Positions 16,573-24,672 of a stretch of 64,000 bases of DNA are shown here, one piece after another (within the stretch, counting starts at the first letter, position 1; each line of letters starts with the position of its first letter). This stretch comes from PCPOR2b sp965220385 (GTDB lineage Bacteria; Poribacteria; WGA-4E; PCPOR2b), in contig OZ244825.1 in NCBI GenBank assembly GCA_965220385.1, forward strand, positions 4,960,001 through 5,024,000. Reading direction: 5' to 3'. Under the pieces are notes generated by a model. That model worked only from the letters and a program-made list of their open reading frames with translations. It was not told where the DNA came from and made no database searches. Both the position numbers and the translations under genes were made by a program.

Positions 16573-17424
16573 CTAATGGGCAGTCAATTTTGAAAGGTTC
16601 AGCAACCCTTCGTTTAGACTTCCAGATCTATACCCTTGCAAATCGAGGGCGACATGCTCATACCCAAGCGATTTGAATTTCTCATTAATCTGGGTGCGGA
16701 CGGATTTGGCAGCGATGAACTCAATCTCTTGTGGATCGACCTCAATCCGAGCGAGCGTATCATGATGGCGTACACGAAATTGGCGAACACCTAAATCGAA
16801 TAAAAACTGCTCCGCCCGATCAACGAGACGTAGGTTCTCGCGAGTAATCCGTGTGCCGTAGGGAAAACGGGAGGAAAGGCATGCAAAGGCAGGTTTGTCC
16901 CACGTCGGTAGCCCCCAACGCTGTGAGGCTTCACGGATCTCCGCCTTGGTCAGATTCACATCGATGAGCGGTGCCTGAATGCCCATCTGTTTAGCGGCGT
17001 CCATACCGGGGCGGTGATCCCCAACATCGTCAGGAATCGCCCCGTAGACAGTGGTGCCAATCTTATATTGTTCTGCGATTGGACGGATCTGTTCAAACAA
17101 TTCGGTTTTGCAGAAATAGCAGCGATTGGTCGGGTTGCTCGCATATCCCTCAGTTTCCAATTCGTCGGTATTGATCGTTTCATAACGGATGCGAATCTGC
17201 TTGGCGATGTCCTGTGCTGCCTTCATCTCGCGCTCCGGGTAAGAGTCAGAAACCGCTGTCACAGCAAGGGCATTGTCCCCCAACGCTCGCTTTGCAGCTT
17301 CCGCCAGAAAGGTGCTATCCACTCCGCCAGAGAATGCGACGATGACTCTTCCGTAGGATTTTAATAGTTTATCGAGCTGATCCAGTTTCTGATCAATGTC
17401 TGGATATTTTTCTGCTTCCGACAT
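16573..17424 (-). CDS. larE: ATP-dependent sacrificial sulfur transferase LarE
   Basis: A 283-residue member of the LarE family, which adenylates and thiolates the pyridinium dicarboxylate precursor of the nickel-pincer cofactor of lactate racemase and related enzymes. The PP-loop SGGVDS (residues 32-37) binds ATP. C102, C105 (RCYFC) and C182 (FACLSSRFPYG) are conserved-looking cysteines; the three-Cys pattern fits LarE members reported to use a 4Fe-4S cluster rather than a sacrificial cysteine (family knowledge, not shown here). GAGAGGT precedes the ATG. It follows the deformylase gene by 23 bases in the same direction, so they are likely co-transcribed. No larB, larC or larA is in the window. 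Confidence 0.88.
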   Translation of the reverse strand: MSEAEKYPDIDQKLDQLDKLLKSYGRVIVAFSGGVDSTFLAEAAKRALGDNALAVTAVSDSYPEREMKAAQDIAKQIRIRYETINTDELETEGYASNPTNRCYFCKTELFEQIRPIAEQYKIGTTVYGAIPDDVGDHRPGMDAAKQMGIQAPLIDVNLTKAEIREASQRWGLPTWDKPAFACLSSRFPYGTRITRENLRLVDRAEQFLFDLGVRQFRVRHHDTLARIEVDPQEIEFIAAKSVRTQINEKFKSLGYEHVALDLQGYRSGSLNEGLLNLSKLTAH

Positions 17425-17447
17425 CTGTTTGACCTCTCTGATTTTTA

Positions 17448-18047
17448 CTATTGCAATTGCTGTAGTTTTCTTAGTTTTGCGCGGAGGAGTTGCCGCTTCA
17501 GGCCCCTAACGTAATCAATAAACAATATACCGTCGAGATGATCTATCTCATGCTGTAGGGCGCGAGCGAGTAAATCTTCCGCCTCGATCCGAACCGGTTC
17601 ACCATCAATATCTTGCGCCGTCACGACTGCCCTCGCCGCCCGCTTGACATCAGCCGTAATACCAGGGAAACTCAAACATCCCTCTTCCTCGGTGGCTTCA
17701 CCCGCTAAGCTCTGAATCGTTGGGTTAAACAGAACCAGTGGTGATCCTTCCGAGGCATCTCGATCTAAATCAATTACAACCAGTCGCCTCAAAATCCCAA
17801 CCTGCGGTGCCGCCAACCCCACCCCAATCGGTGAAGCATACATCGTGGCTAACATATCCTCTGCAAGTTTCCGTTCAACAGCCGTAATTTCCTGAACGGG
17901 GAGCGCTTTTTCTCGAAGTACCGGATCGCTATAGAGCCGAATGTGGAAAGGACCCGCGGCGCAGTCATGAGAGTCCTTATCCACCATTGAAGAGCCAGCG
18001 ACCTTTGGCGATGATGCATACCGTTTTCTGCGCTTGCGTCTTGCCAT
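17448..18047 (-). CDS. def: Peptide deformylase
   Basis: A 199-residue metallo-enzyme that removes the formyl group from nascent proteins. All three signature motifs are present: GVGLAAPQ (75-82), EGCLSFP (122-128, metal ligand C124) and QHEIDHLDG (165-173, with H166, E167 and H170). The first about 33 residues form a basic extension (RRKRRKRY) not found in typical enzymes, which usually start just before IRLYSDPVLR. A start at Met21 is possible but has no ribosome-binding site, so the longer form is kept. The larE gene follows after 23 bases. Confidence 0.93.
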   Translation of the reverse strand: MARRKRRKRYASSPKVAGSSMVDKDSHDCAAGPFHIRLYSDPVLREKALPVQEITAVERKLAEDMLATMYASPIGVGLAAPQVGILRRLVVIDLDRDASEGSPLVLFNPTIQSLAGEATEEEGCLSFPGITADVKRAARAVVTAQDIDGEPVRIEAEDLLARALQHEIDHLDGILFIDYVRGLKRQLLRAKLRKLQQLQ

Positions 18048-18344
18048 CTCCGAATAGGGACTCCCTCCTATCTAACTCAAAGGTTCTAAGATTCCATAAT
18101 CATATCACCCGTAGAGAGGATGGTCAAGCAAAAACGGAAGACATAGAAATATACGGACACCATCGCATTCCCGGTAAAACGGGGACGTATAGATTAAATC
18201 TTGACTCATGTTGAAGAATAGTGAAACAGAAATCGCAGGGGCGTGGGAACCCCGCCCGAACTTGCTAAAATGGACAAATGGTTTGCACGGCCCGACTCGT
18301 CGAGGATGCTCGAAACGGCATTTCACGCATTACGTTTTACGTTT

Positions 18345-19298
18345 TTAACCCTGCTTAACTAACTTCTGGAGCGAACGAAGTTCTCTCGGCGGATCCATCT
18401 GGCTGCCATAGTCGCTCCAAGAGACTTCGGCGACATAGATGCTGCCCTTAGAATCAACAGCAATGCCATGCGGTGAGTAGAATCGTCCGGGCTCATCTCC
18501 ATAAGATTGGTCACTCAGTTGTGCCAGTATGTTTCCCTTCGTATCTATGATACTGACGCGGGGTCCCAAACAGGTACCCATTGCATTTGACGCAATACCA
18601 CCGAAATACTCGCCGACATAAACGAGCGGTTCGTCACTGGTGTCCAAACAGATACAGGCAGCCCTGGATAGGTTCAACCACTGCGTTTCGTACTTCCCGT
18701 CGGGAGAAAACACCTGTACCCGGTGGTTTTCGCGGTCAGCAATGTACACCCAGCCATCCTTATCCGTTGTGATGTTATGGACAATGTTGAACTGTCCCTC
18801 ACCCGTGCCTGACTCACCCCAAGAGGACAGATGTCGGCCATCGGGCGTAAATTTGTGAACCCGTGCGTTGGCATATCCATCAGCCACATACAGGTCGCCG
18901 GTATGCGGATCGATTGCCAAGTGTGTTGGAAGGTTGAAAGGTTCGCCACTCATTGGAGATGCAGGTCGATGGGGTTCGCCAAGCGTCATCAACAATTTAC
19001 CATCGGGTGTGAACTGGCGAACGGTGTGATCTCCGTTATCGACGCAATAGACCGAACCGTCAGGGGCGATGGTTACGCCGTGTGGATTGGCGAATATGCC
19101 ATCTCCCCATGTCCTAAGTACATCACCGTCAGAATTGAAGACAATCATCGGATGTGTCCCGCGATTAAAGACATAAACATTATCATCCGCATCTACAGCG
19201 ACAGCAGTAGCCTCTTTGTAAGTCCAATCTTCGGGTATGTTGCCCCAATCTTCGCCCGATGTTTGATATGTAAAATCTCCACCACCTAAAGTAACCAT
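18345..19298 (-). CDS. NHL-repeat beta-propeller protein
   Basis: A 317-residue six-bladed NHL propeller. Repeats with the pattern P-x-G-V/I-A-V-D-x-x-G-x-V/I-Y-V-A-D are seen at about 30-55, 70-100, 125-160, 175-215 and 270-300 (NPHGVTIAPDGSVYCVDNGDH; HNITTDKDGWVYIADRENHRVQVF). It resembles proteins annotated as peptidyl-alpha-hydroxyglycine alpha-amidating lyase-like, but the enzymatic residues cannot be judged by eye, so only the fold is claimed. No signal peptide with this start. The start at 19298 is fixed by GGAGGG four bases upstream. The frame continues to 19433 but lacks support. Confidence 0.85.
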   Translation of the reverse strand: MVTLGGGDFTYQTSGEDWGNIPEDWTYKEATAVAVDADDNVYVFNRGTHPMIVFNSDGDVLRTWGDGIFANPHGVTIAPDGSVYCVDNGDHTVRQFTPDGKLLMTLGEPHRPASPMSGEPFNLPTHLAIDPHTGDLYVADGYANARVHKFTPDGRHLSSWGESGTGEGQFNIVHNITTDKDGWVYIADRENHRVQVFSPDGKYETQWLNLSRAACICLDTSDEPLVYVGEYFGGIASNAMGTCLGPRVSIIDTKGNILAQLSDQSYGDEPGRFYSPHGIAVDSKGSIYVAEVSWSDYGSQMDPPRELRSLQKLVKQG

Positions 19299-19500
19299 TT
19301 TTCCCTCCAATCGTCCGAAAACCCGCCTGACTATGTATTGAAATCCTATTTGAAGTGTAATGTGTCGGGTTCTTCTGTCCCATAGACCGATTACTAATGA
19401 ACCGATGAACCAACTCAATTGATTATAGCACACCTGTCGCTACGATGTGAAGATCAAAAATAGTTGATGGTCGTTGACACAGGCGTTTGGATATGTTACC

Positions 19501-20568
19501 ATGCACCCCAAATCTTCGTCAGTGGAGCCACGGAATCTGCCAATGCAAAATGTCTACGTAGTGCTTTTGAGCACGGCTATCAACGGCGCACTTGCCCTTT
19601 GGGTATACAACGATAGTAGACTACAAGATCGATCTAAGTTTTGGGCTTTGGGCACCTTTTTCCTTCCACAGGCGTTTTTCCCGATTTATTTTTGGAATCG
19701 AATCCCCGAACTCATCTGGACATGCCCTAAATGTCAGCGGGATAACCGAGCATGGTCGCGCAAGTGTGGGCGCTGCGATCAGTTCTATACAGCAGAAGAA
19801 ACAGTGGCAAGGCTGCACGGCTATCTCAAGCCATCAGATCCAGTCGTTATTTTTCTGATAACCTTTCTATTTCAAGACATCGCGCGTTACATCGCTATCT
19901 TGATGGCAGAAGGACTGGAGGTGCTGACAGAAACAGACGCTGTATACACACTTCCAACTTCCCACTTCTGGAGCATTAAGCTAATCGTCGGAAATGTGTT
20001 GATTTGGCTGTCCCTATTCTGCATAACTGGTCGCTACCGCAGAACTGTAAGATCTATTGGATTGGGATATAGCGGTAGCCCTGCCGACTTTGGACTGCCC
20101 CTATTTCTTGCCCCCGCTTTGGCTTTCGCTGCTGTAGGTTTCATGCAGGGGATAGATTGGTTCAGTCAGCACAGTCCCCTCAAAGGGCTGGGAAACTTGG
20201 TCCAATGGGAGCAGCAGCAATGGTCAAGCAGCATACCAGAAAACTTCGGGGACAGCACAGTTATTCTCTTCGGTTTTGTGATGTTAATTCTAATGCCGGT
20301 GGGGGAAGAAATTCTCTTTCGAGGGATTGCATATACCGGTTTCGCCGGTCGATTTGGTCAGGCTAAAGGAACTGTCCTTAGCGCGCTCCTTTTTGCAGCA
20401 CTCCACGGCTACATCCGTTCCTTCATGCCGTCGGTTTTGGGAGGGATTCCAATATTTCTCATGGGGGTTACCCTTGTGTGGCTCTACATCCGCACGAAAT
20501 CACTAATCCCCTGCATAATCACACATAGCTTAGTGAACTTGATTTTAATCCTAATTTACTGGATGTAG
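19501..20568 (+). CDS. CPBP family intramembrane protease with zinc ribbon
   Basis: A 355-residue membrane protein. A zinc ribbon sits at C75-x2-C78 and C89-x2-C92 in a cytoplasmic-looking loop. The C-terminal half is a CAAX protease/bacteriocin-processing (CPBP, Abi) domain with the motifs EEILFR (E269, E270, R274), H302 (in AALHG) and H342 (in THSLVN), the catalytic set of glutamic intramembrane endopeptidases. About seven or eight hydrophobic segments. The ATG at 19501 is a compromise: a TTG at 19474 and an ATG at 19543 are also in frame and none has a good ribosome-binding site. Converges with pheA, eight bases apart. Confidence 0.82.
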   Translation: MHPKSSSVEPRNLPMQNVYVVLLSTAINGALALWVYNDSRLQDRSKFWALGTFFLPQAFFPIYFWNRIPELIWTCPKCQRDNRAWSRKCGRCDQFYTAEETVARLHGYLKPSDPVVIFLITFLFQDIARYIAILMAEGLEVLTETDAVYTLPTSHFWSIKLIVGNVLIWLSLFCITGRYRRTVRSIGLGYSGSPADFGLPLFLAPALAFAAVGFMQGIDWFSQHSPLKGLGNLVQWEQQQWSSSIPENFGDSTVILFGFVMLILMPVGEEILFRGIAYTGFAGRFGQAKGTVLSALLFAALHGYIRSFMPSVLGGIPIFLMGVTLVWLYIRTKSLIPCIITHSLVNLILILIYWM

Positions 20569-20575
20569 GTGTTAA

Positions 20576-21667
20576 TTAGAATTTACCAGATCCTTCCTCA
20601 CCCTGCTCCCCAATCGGATAAGCCCCCAAAATTTTCATCATCACGCACAACTCCCTAATCTCTATAAGCGCTTTTCGGACACTTTCATCGTCCGCATGCC
20701 CATCCAAGTCTACAAAAAAAACATATTCCCACGCTTTCGTGCGGGAGGGCAAGGACTCGATCTTGCTCATATTAAGTTCGTAGTGTTTCAACACCTGCAG
20801 CACCTCCGATAACGCGCCAATTTTATCTTTAACCGAGAAAATGATAGATGTCCGGTCATTTCCAGTAGGTGCCGCCGAGTGGCTTCCAATAACAAGGAAA
20901 CGTGTCGTATTGTTTGGTCCATCCATGATTGACTCGCCTACCACAGATAGCTCATACATCTCGCCAGCCAGTTGACTCGCTATTGCTGCTGCATTTGGTT
21001 CGTTAGAAGCCAATTCCGCCGCCTCTGACGTGCTGGAAACCTCAATTTGATGGACACCTGACACATTTTGACCAAGCCATTGACGACATTGGGCAAACGC
21101 TTGCGGGTGGGAGTAGATCTTTGTAATCTCTGCTAACGGATATTTTGAGAGGAGATGCTGCCTGATTGGCAAAAAGCATTCGCCGCAAATTTGAAGGCTT
21201 GTGTACTGGAACATCTCCAAAACATCACGGACCGTGCCATGCGTGGAGTTTTCGATCGCGACAACACCATAATCCGTTCGACCCGACTCGACCGCTGTAA
21301 AAATCTCGGGTTGAGGTGTCACTTCGATAAACTCTACTGACGTGCCAAAGAAATGTGAGCCCGCCGTGTGACCAAAACTACCAGTAGGACCGAGGAAGGC
21401 GATGGATAACGGTCTTTCAAGCGCGCGACAGGCGGAGATAATCTCAGTATAAATCGTATGTAGCGCGTCGGAGGGGAATTGCCCACGGTTCTGCATTTCC
21501 AGCCGGGAGAGAATTTCCCGCTCTCGATGCGGCGCATAAATCCGTTCAACGCCGGTGTCCGATTTGAGTTCACCGACACGTTTGACAATAGTTGCCCGTT
21601 CCTGTAAAAGGACTAAAATCTGATCATCAATCTGATCCAGTAGGTGGCGGTAATCTTCCAGTCTCAT
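20576..21667 (-). CDS. pheA: Bifunctional chorismate mutase/prephenate dehydratase
   Basis: A 363-residue enzyme converting chorismate to prephenate and then phenylpyruvate in phenylalanine synthesis. The chorismate mutase AroQ-type domain covers 1-85 (R/K-rich helix; DQILVLLQERATIVKRVGELK). The prephenate dehydratase domain covers about 90-270 (FLGPTGSFGHTA, then VAIENSTHGTVRDVLEM and the catalytic NTTRF near 253-257). The ACT domain covers about 280-350, with the Phe-binding ESLPSRTKAWEYVFFVD, so feedback inhibition by phenylalanine is expected. Length is normal for the fused P-protein. No ribosome-binding site is evident before the ATG. Confidence 0.95.
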   Translation of the reverse strand: MRLEDYRHLLDQIDDQILVLLQERATIVKRVGELKSDTGVERIYAPHREREILSRLEMQNRGQFPSDALHTIYTEIISACRALERPLSIAFLGPTGSFGHTAGSHFFGTSVEFIEVTPQPEIFTAVESGRTDYGVVAIENSTHGTVRDVLEMFQYTSLQICGECFLPIRQHLLSKYPLAEITKIYSHPQAFAQCRQWLGQNVSGVHQIEVSSTSEAAELASNEPNAAAIASQLAGEMYELSVVGESIMDGPNNTTRFLVIGSHSAAPTGNDRTSIIFSVKDKIGALSEVLQVLKHYELNMSKIESLPSRTKAWEYVFFVDLDGHADDESVRKALIEIRELCVMMKILGAYPIGEQGEEGSGKF

Positions 21668-21731
21668 AATAGGTTTGCCAAACGCTATCTCCTACGCTCT
21701 TGATAGGTGAAGGTGGTTTGGGGCAGAAGCT

Positions 21732-21757
21732 GAGTTTTTTGGAAAAACTCGGTTGCT
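21732..21757 (-). terminator. Likely terminator for the 21836-24547 gene
   Basis: GAGTTTTT..AAAAACTC hairpin with GAGCAACC upstream on the minus strand. It is one of several ACCGAGTTTT..AAAACTCGGT hairpins found at gene ends (27407-27435, 41131-41165, 55934-55966). It lies between this gene and pheA. Confidence 0.55.
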
Positions 21758-21835
21758 CTTTTGTACGTTTAACAGAGTGTCACAGTTACACCGATGGCAC
21801 AACTGTAACACTTGTCCGTTCTATACGGATTGCCC

Positions 21836-24547
21836 TTACTTCAATATGAGCATCTTCCGTGTCCCCGAAAAGTCAGGGGTATTCAAACTGTAGAAGTAAA
21901 CCCCAGAGGCAACCTGCTCACCGATATTGTTACGTCCATCCCAATACGCTGCTGTAGAACGCGTCATATAGAACCCTTGTTGCCTGAAACCGAGATCCAG
22001 CGTTCGGACAATGCCACCCGAGGTATCATAAATATGGAGCGTGACATCAGCCGCTTTTTCAAGCTGGTATGGAATCCAGGTTTCGGGATTGAACGGGTTC
22101 GGGAAGTTCTGCAACAACTGAGTCAACTTCGGTTGGCCAATGCGATCAAGCTTGATAGACAGAACCGCGTTTGCTAAATCCTCAGGTGTTACTATAGAAG
22201 TGAAGGCGTCTGATTCAATGTTTCCACTCGGACCGGTAACCCGTACTTCAATTACGTCTCCAGCTTGGACTACGCTCCGTCGCGCCAAGTCAGCTGTTGC
22301 CGCAGCGAAGTAATCGCCTTGCACTGAGGCAGTTATCACACTATCTGTTCTGAGGTTACGGACTGTGACTTGGTAGCCGTCAAATGCAGCTTGCCCTTCC
22401 AAGTGTCCGCTTACAACGAACGCCCACGCTTCTTGAATCGGCTCCACAGTTATAGCAGGTGCCGCTGCAGCGCCTTCCGTTTGGTTAGTCCACCGTGATC
22501 CAACATAGGCAAATTGGCGAGCCTGTGGGACATTGACAATATAACCTTTCCCACCTTCGATTGGAAACCCATCGTCCGGTGCGCTTGGTGTCCAACCAAC
22601 GAATTGCTGGCTTGCCGCATCGAATGCGATGACGGTTGTTGCCCCTGTCAGCGCGGCAAGTGTCTTAGCGTTCAGCGGTGTCGGTGGTGCCAATGGCACA
22701 GAAATCATGTTCAGACCTTTATCCAGTGTGACGTGGTAGGCGTTGCCAAAATAGTCGCTCTCCGCTTTAGTGCCGAGCCTGGCGACAAACCCATGCCTCC
22801 GCCCATCCGCTGAGTCGTAGTGCCCGACGACAGAGCCATCCTGATTGATGTTCCAACCCTCCGTGCCAACGCTGCCCGGAAACCACAATTCATGTAGCCC
22901 GTACAGATATGAACCGACATAGGAGCGTGGAATATCATCCACAAATTTTGATCGGGCACTTACAAATACACTCCTTCCCTCGCCCTCGCTAATGCCGTGC
23001 AGAAAAAAGTATTCCAGAGTTGATGGTTCAAGATAGTCAAGAAGTATAAATCTACCAGAGGAAGAGAGCGCGTATGCGTGAAATAAACCGTCAGCATCTA
23101 TGTAGCTGCCTACGATAAGACCTTGTGAGTTCACAAAATCGGCGTATGTTGCTGTTGCATCAGGCACTTCAACGATTGTGTCCCCTGAAAATCCACGCCG
23201 AACACCGGAATCATCTATAAAATTACCCGTCAGCACACCCGTCGCATCACTGAACCCATATATCTCCGTTTGGACGGCACCCGGAAAATCATATTGCCGC
23301 AGTTCGCCATTTTCTAAGATGACACCGTGGTACAGCCCATCGCTATCTTGGTAGTGCCCCGCAGCTGTCCCATCATTGCCGAACGCAAAAAAATAGGTGT
23401 TCTGTGAACCCGGGAAATCGTAGGTCGTAAAAACACCATCGATGAGCGTAAAGGCAACCTCTTTTTTACCGTCGGGGGTCCGGGCGTAGCCGGCGTAATC
23501 CTCAAAGTCGCTACTCGCTGTCAACGCTAAAAAATCTATACCGGGAACATCAATACTCTCATAGGTGAAATTGAACTCAGGCGGTGGGGGATAAGCTATA
23601 TCTCTGAATTTTTCAGCAGTTTCCTCAGTCGGTCTGGCGATAAATCCGTGTCTACCTCCGTCCCCTGAGTCGTAATACCCGACGACAGATCCATCTTGAT
23701 TGATATTCCAACCCTCTGTGCTAACACCGCCCGGAAACTGTAATTCAGATAGCCCTTGCTGGGATGTGCCGACATAGGAGCGTGGAATATCATCTATCGC
23801 TCTAGCTCGCGCAACGATAATCCTTGTATCAGTGATACCGTGCACAAAAAAGTACTCCAGAATTGATGAGTCCAGATAGTCGTGAAATGCAAATGTTCCA
23901 TTCGGGGTGCGCACGTATGGATAATATAGACCATCAGCATCTATGTAACTTCCTGTGATAGCGCCACTCGCGTTCACAAAATCGGCGTATGTTGCTGTTG
24001 CATCAGGCACTTCAACGATTATGTCCCCTGAAAATCCACGCCGAGCACCAGAAGCATCTATAAAATTACCCGTCAGCACACCCGTCGCATCACTGAACCC
24101 ATATATCTCCGTTTGGACGGCACCCGGAAAATCATATTGCCGCAGTTCGCCATTTTCTAAGATGACACCGTGGTATAGACCATCACTATCCTCGTAGTGC
24201 CCGGCGGCTAACCCATTATTGCCGAACGCAAAAAAATAGGTGTTCTGTGAACCCGGGAAATCATAAGTCGTAAAAACACCGTCAATGAGTGTAAATCCGA
24301 CTGTTTTTTCACCATCGGGACTCCGGGTGTAGCCGGCGTAATCCTCAAAGTCGCTACTCGCCGTCAACGCTAAAAAATCTACACCGGGAACATCAATGCT
24401 CTCATAAGTGTAGGTGAATTCAGGGGAGGCGGGAGTTGAGTCATTATCAGTTTGTGCCTCGGCGTTATTTAAGAAAAAGGAATTGAGGCACATAAACAAG
24501 GTACACGCGTAAAACAAAAAGCTAGGCTTAATCTGAGTAGTTATCAT
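21836..24547 (-). CDS. Secreted two-repeat protein with FlgD-like C-terminal sorting domain
   Basis: A 903-residue exported protein. Signal peptide about 1-31 (cleavage likely at AEA-Q). Two tandem copies of a 280-residue unit follow at about 44-320 and 322-600, each opening YESIDVPG and containing HAF-type repeats (GHYEDSDGLYHGVILENGELRQYDFPG). The duplicated DNA at 22740-23580 and 23585-24420 contains long identical stretches. A spacer domain, then a C-terminal domain (FPNPFNPETWIPYQL, later YWDGRNNIGEQVASGVYFYSL, ending KMLILK) of the type used as a secretion/sorting tail in related phyla. CGGAGA precedes the ATG. Probably a cell-surface or extracellular protein of unknown ligand. Confidence 0.82.
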   Translation of the reverse strand: MITTQIKPSFLFYACTLFMCLNSFFLNNAEAQTDNDSTPASPEFTYTYESIDVPGVDFLALTASSDFEDYAGYTRSPDGEKTVGFTLIDGVFTTYDFPGSQNTYFFAFGNNGLAAGHYEDSDGLYHGVILENGELRQYDFPGAVQTEIYGFSDATGVLTGNFIDASGARRGFSGDIIVEVPDATATYADFVNASGAITGSYIDADGLYYPYVRTPNGTFAFHDYLDSSILEYFFVHGITDTRIIVARARAIDDIPRSYVGTSQQGLSELQFPGGVSTEGWNINQDGSVVGYYDSGDGGRHGFIARPTEETAEKFRDIAYPPPPEFNFTYESIDVPGIDFLALTASSDFEDYAGYARTPDGKKEVAFTLIDGVFTTYDFPGSQNTYFFAFGNDGTAAGHYQDSDGLYHGVILENGELRQYDFPGAVQTEIYGFSDATGVLTGNFIDDSGVRRGFSGDTIVEVPDATATYADFVNSQGLIVGSYIDADGLFHAYALSSSGRFILLDYLEPSTLEYFFLHGISEGEGRSVFVSARSKFVDDIPRSYVGSYLYGLHELWFPGSVGTEGWNINQDGSVVGHYDSADGRRHGFVARLGTKAESDYFGNAYHVTLDKGLNMISVPLAPPTPLNAKTLAALTGATTVIAFDAASQQFVGWTPSAPDDGFPIEGGKGYIVNVPQARQFAYVGSRWTNQTEGAAAAPAITVEPIQEAWAFVVSGHLEGQAAFDGYQVTVRNLRTDSVITASVQGDYFAAATADLARRSVVQAGDVIEVRVTGPSGNIESDAFTSIVTPEDLANAVLSIKLDRIGQPKLTQLLQNFPNPFNPETWIPYQLEKAADVTLHIYDTSGGIVRTLDLGFRQQGFYMTRSTAAYWDGRNNIGEQVASGVYFYSLNTPDFSGTRKMLILK

Positions 24548-24672
24548 GAGAATCTCCGTTAGGATATTGTTTTACTAAAGTTTGTACAATTTTCGATGAA
24601 CATTATTTTAATCCAATTTCGTTCATTATTCAACCGTTTAGGTTAGAAAAACTCGACTTCCCTTTTGTCCGT

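Noticed and set aside
19474..19500. TTGACA as a -35 box or TTG as start for the CPBP protease gene
   Set aside because: No -10 box at 16-18 bases (TATGTT is at 12), and no ribosome-binding site supports the TTG.
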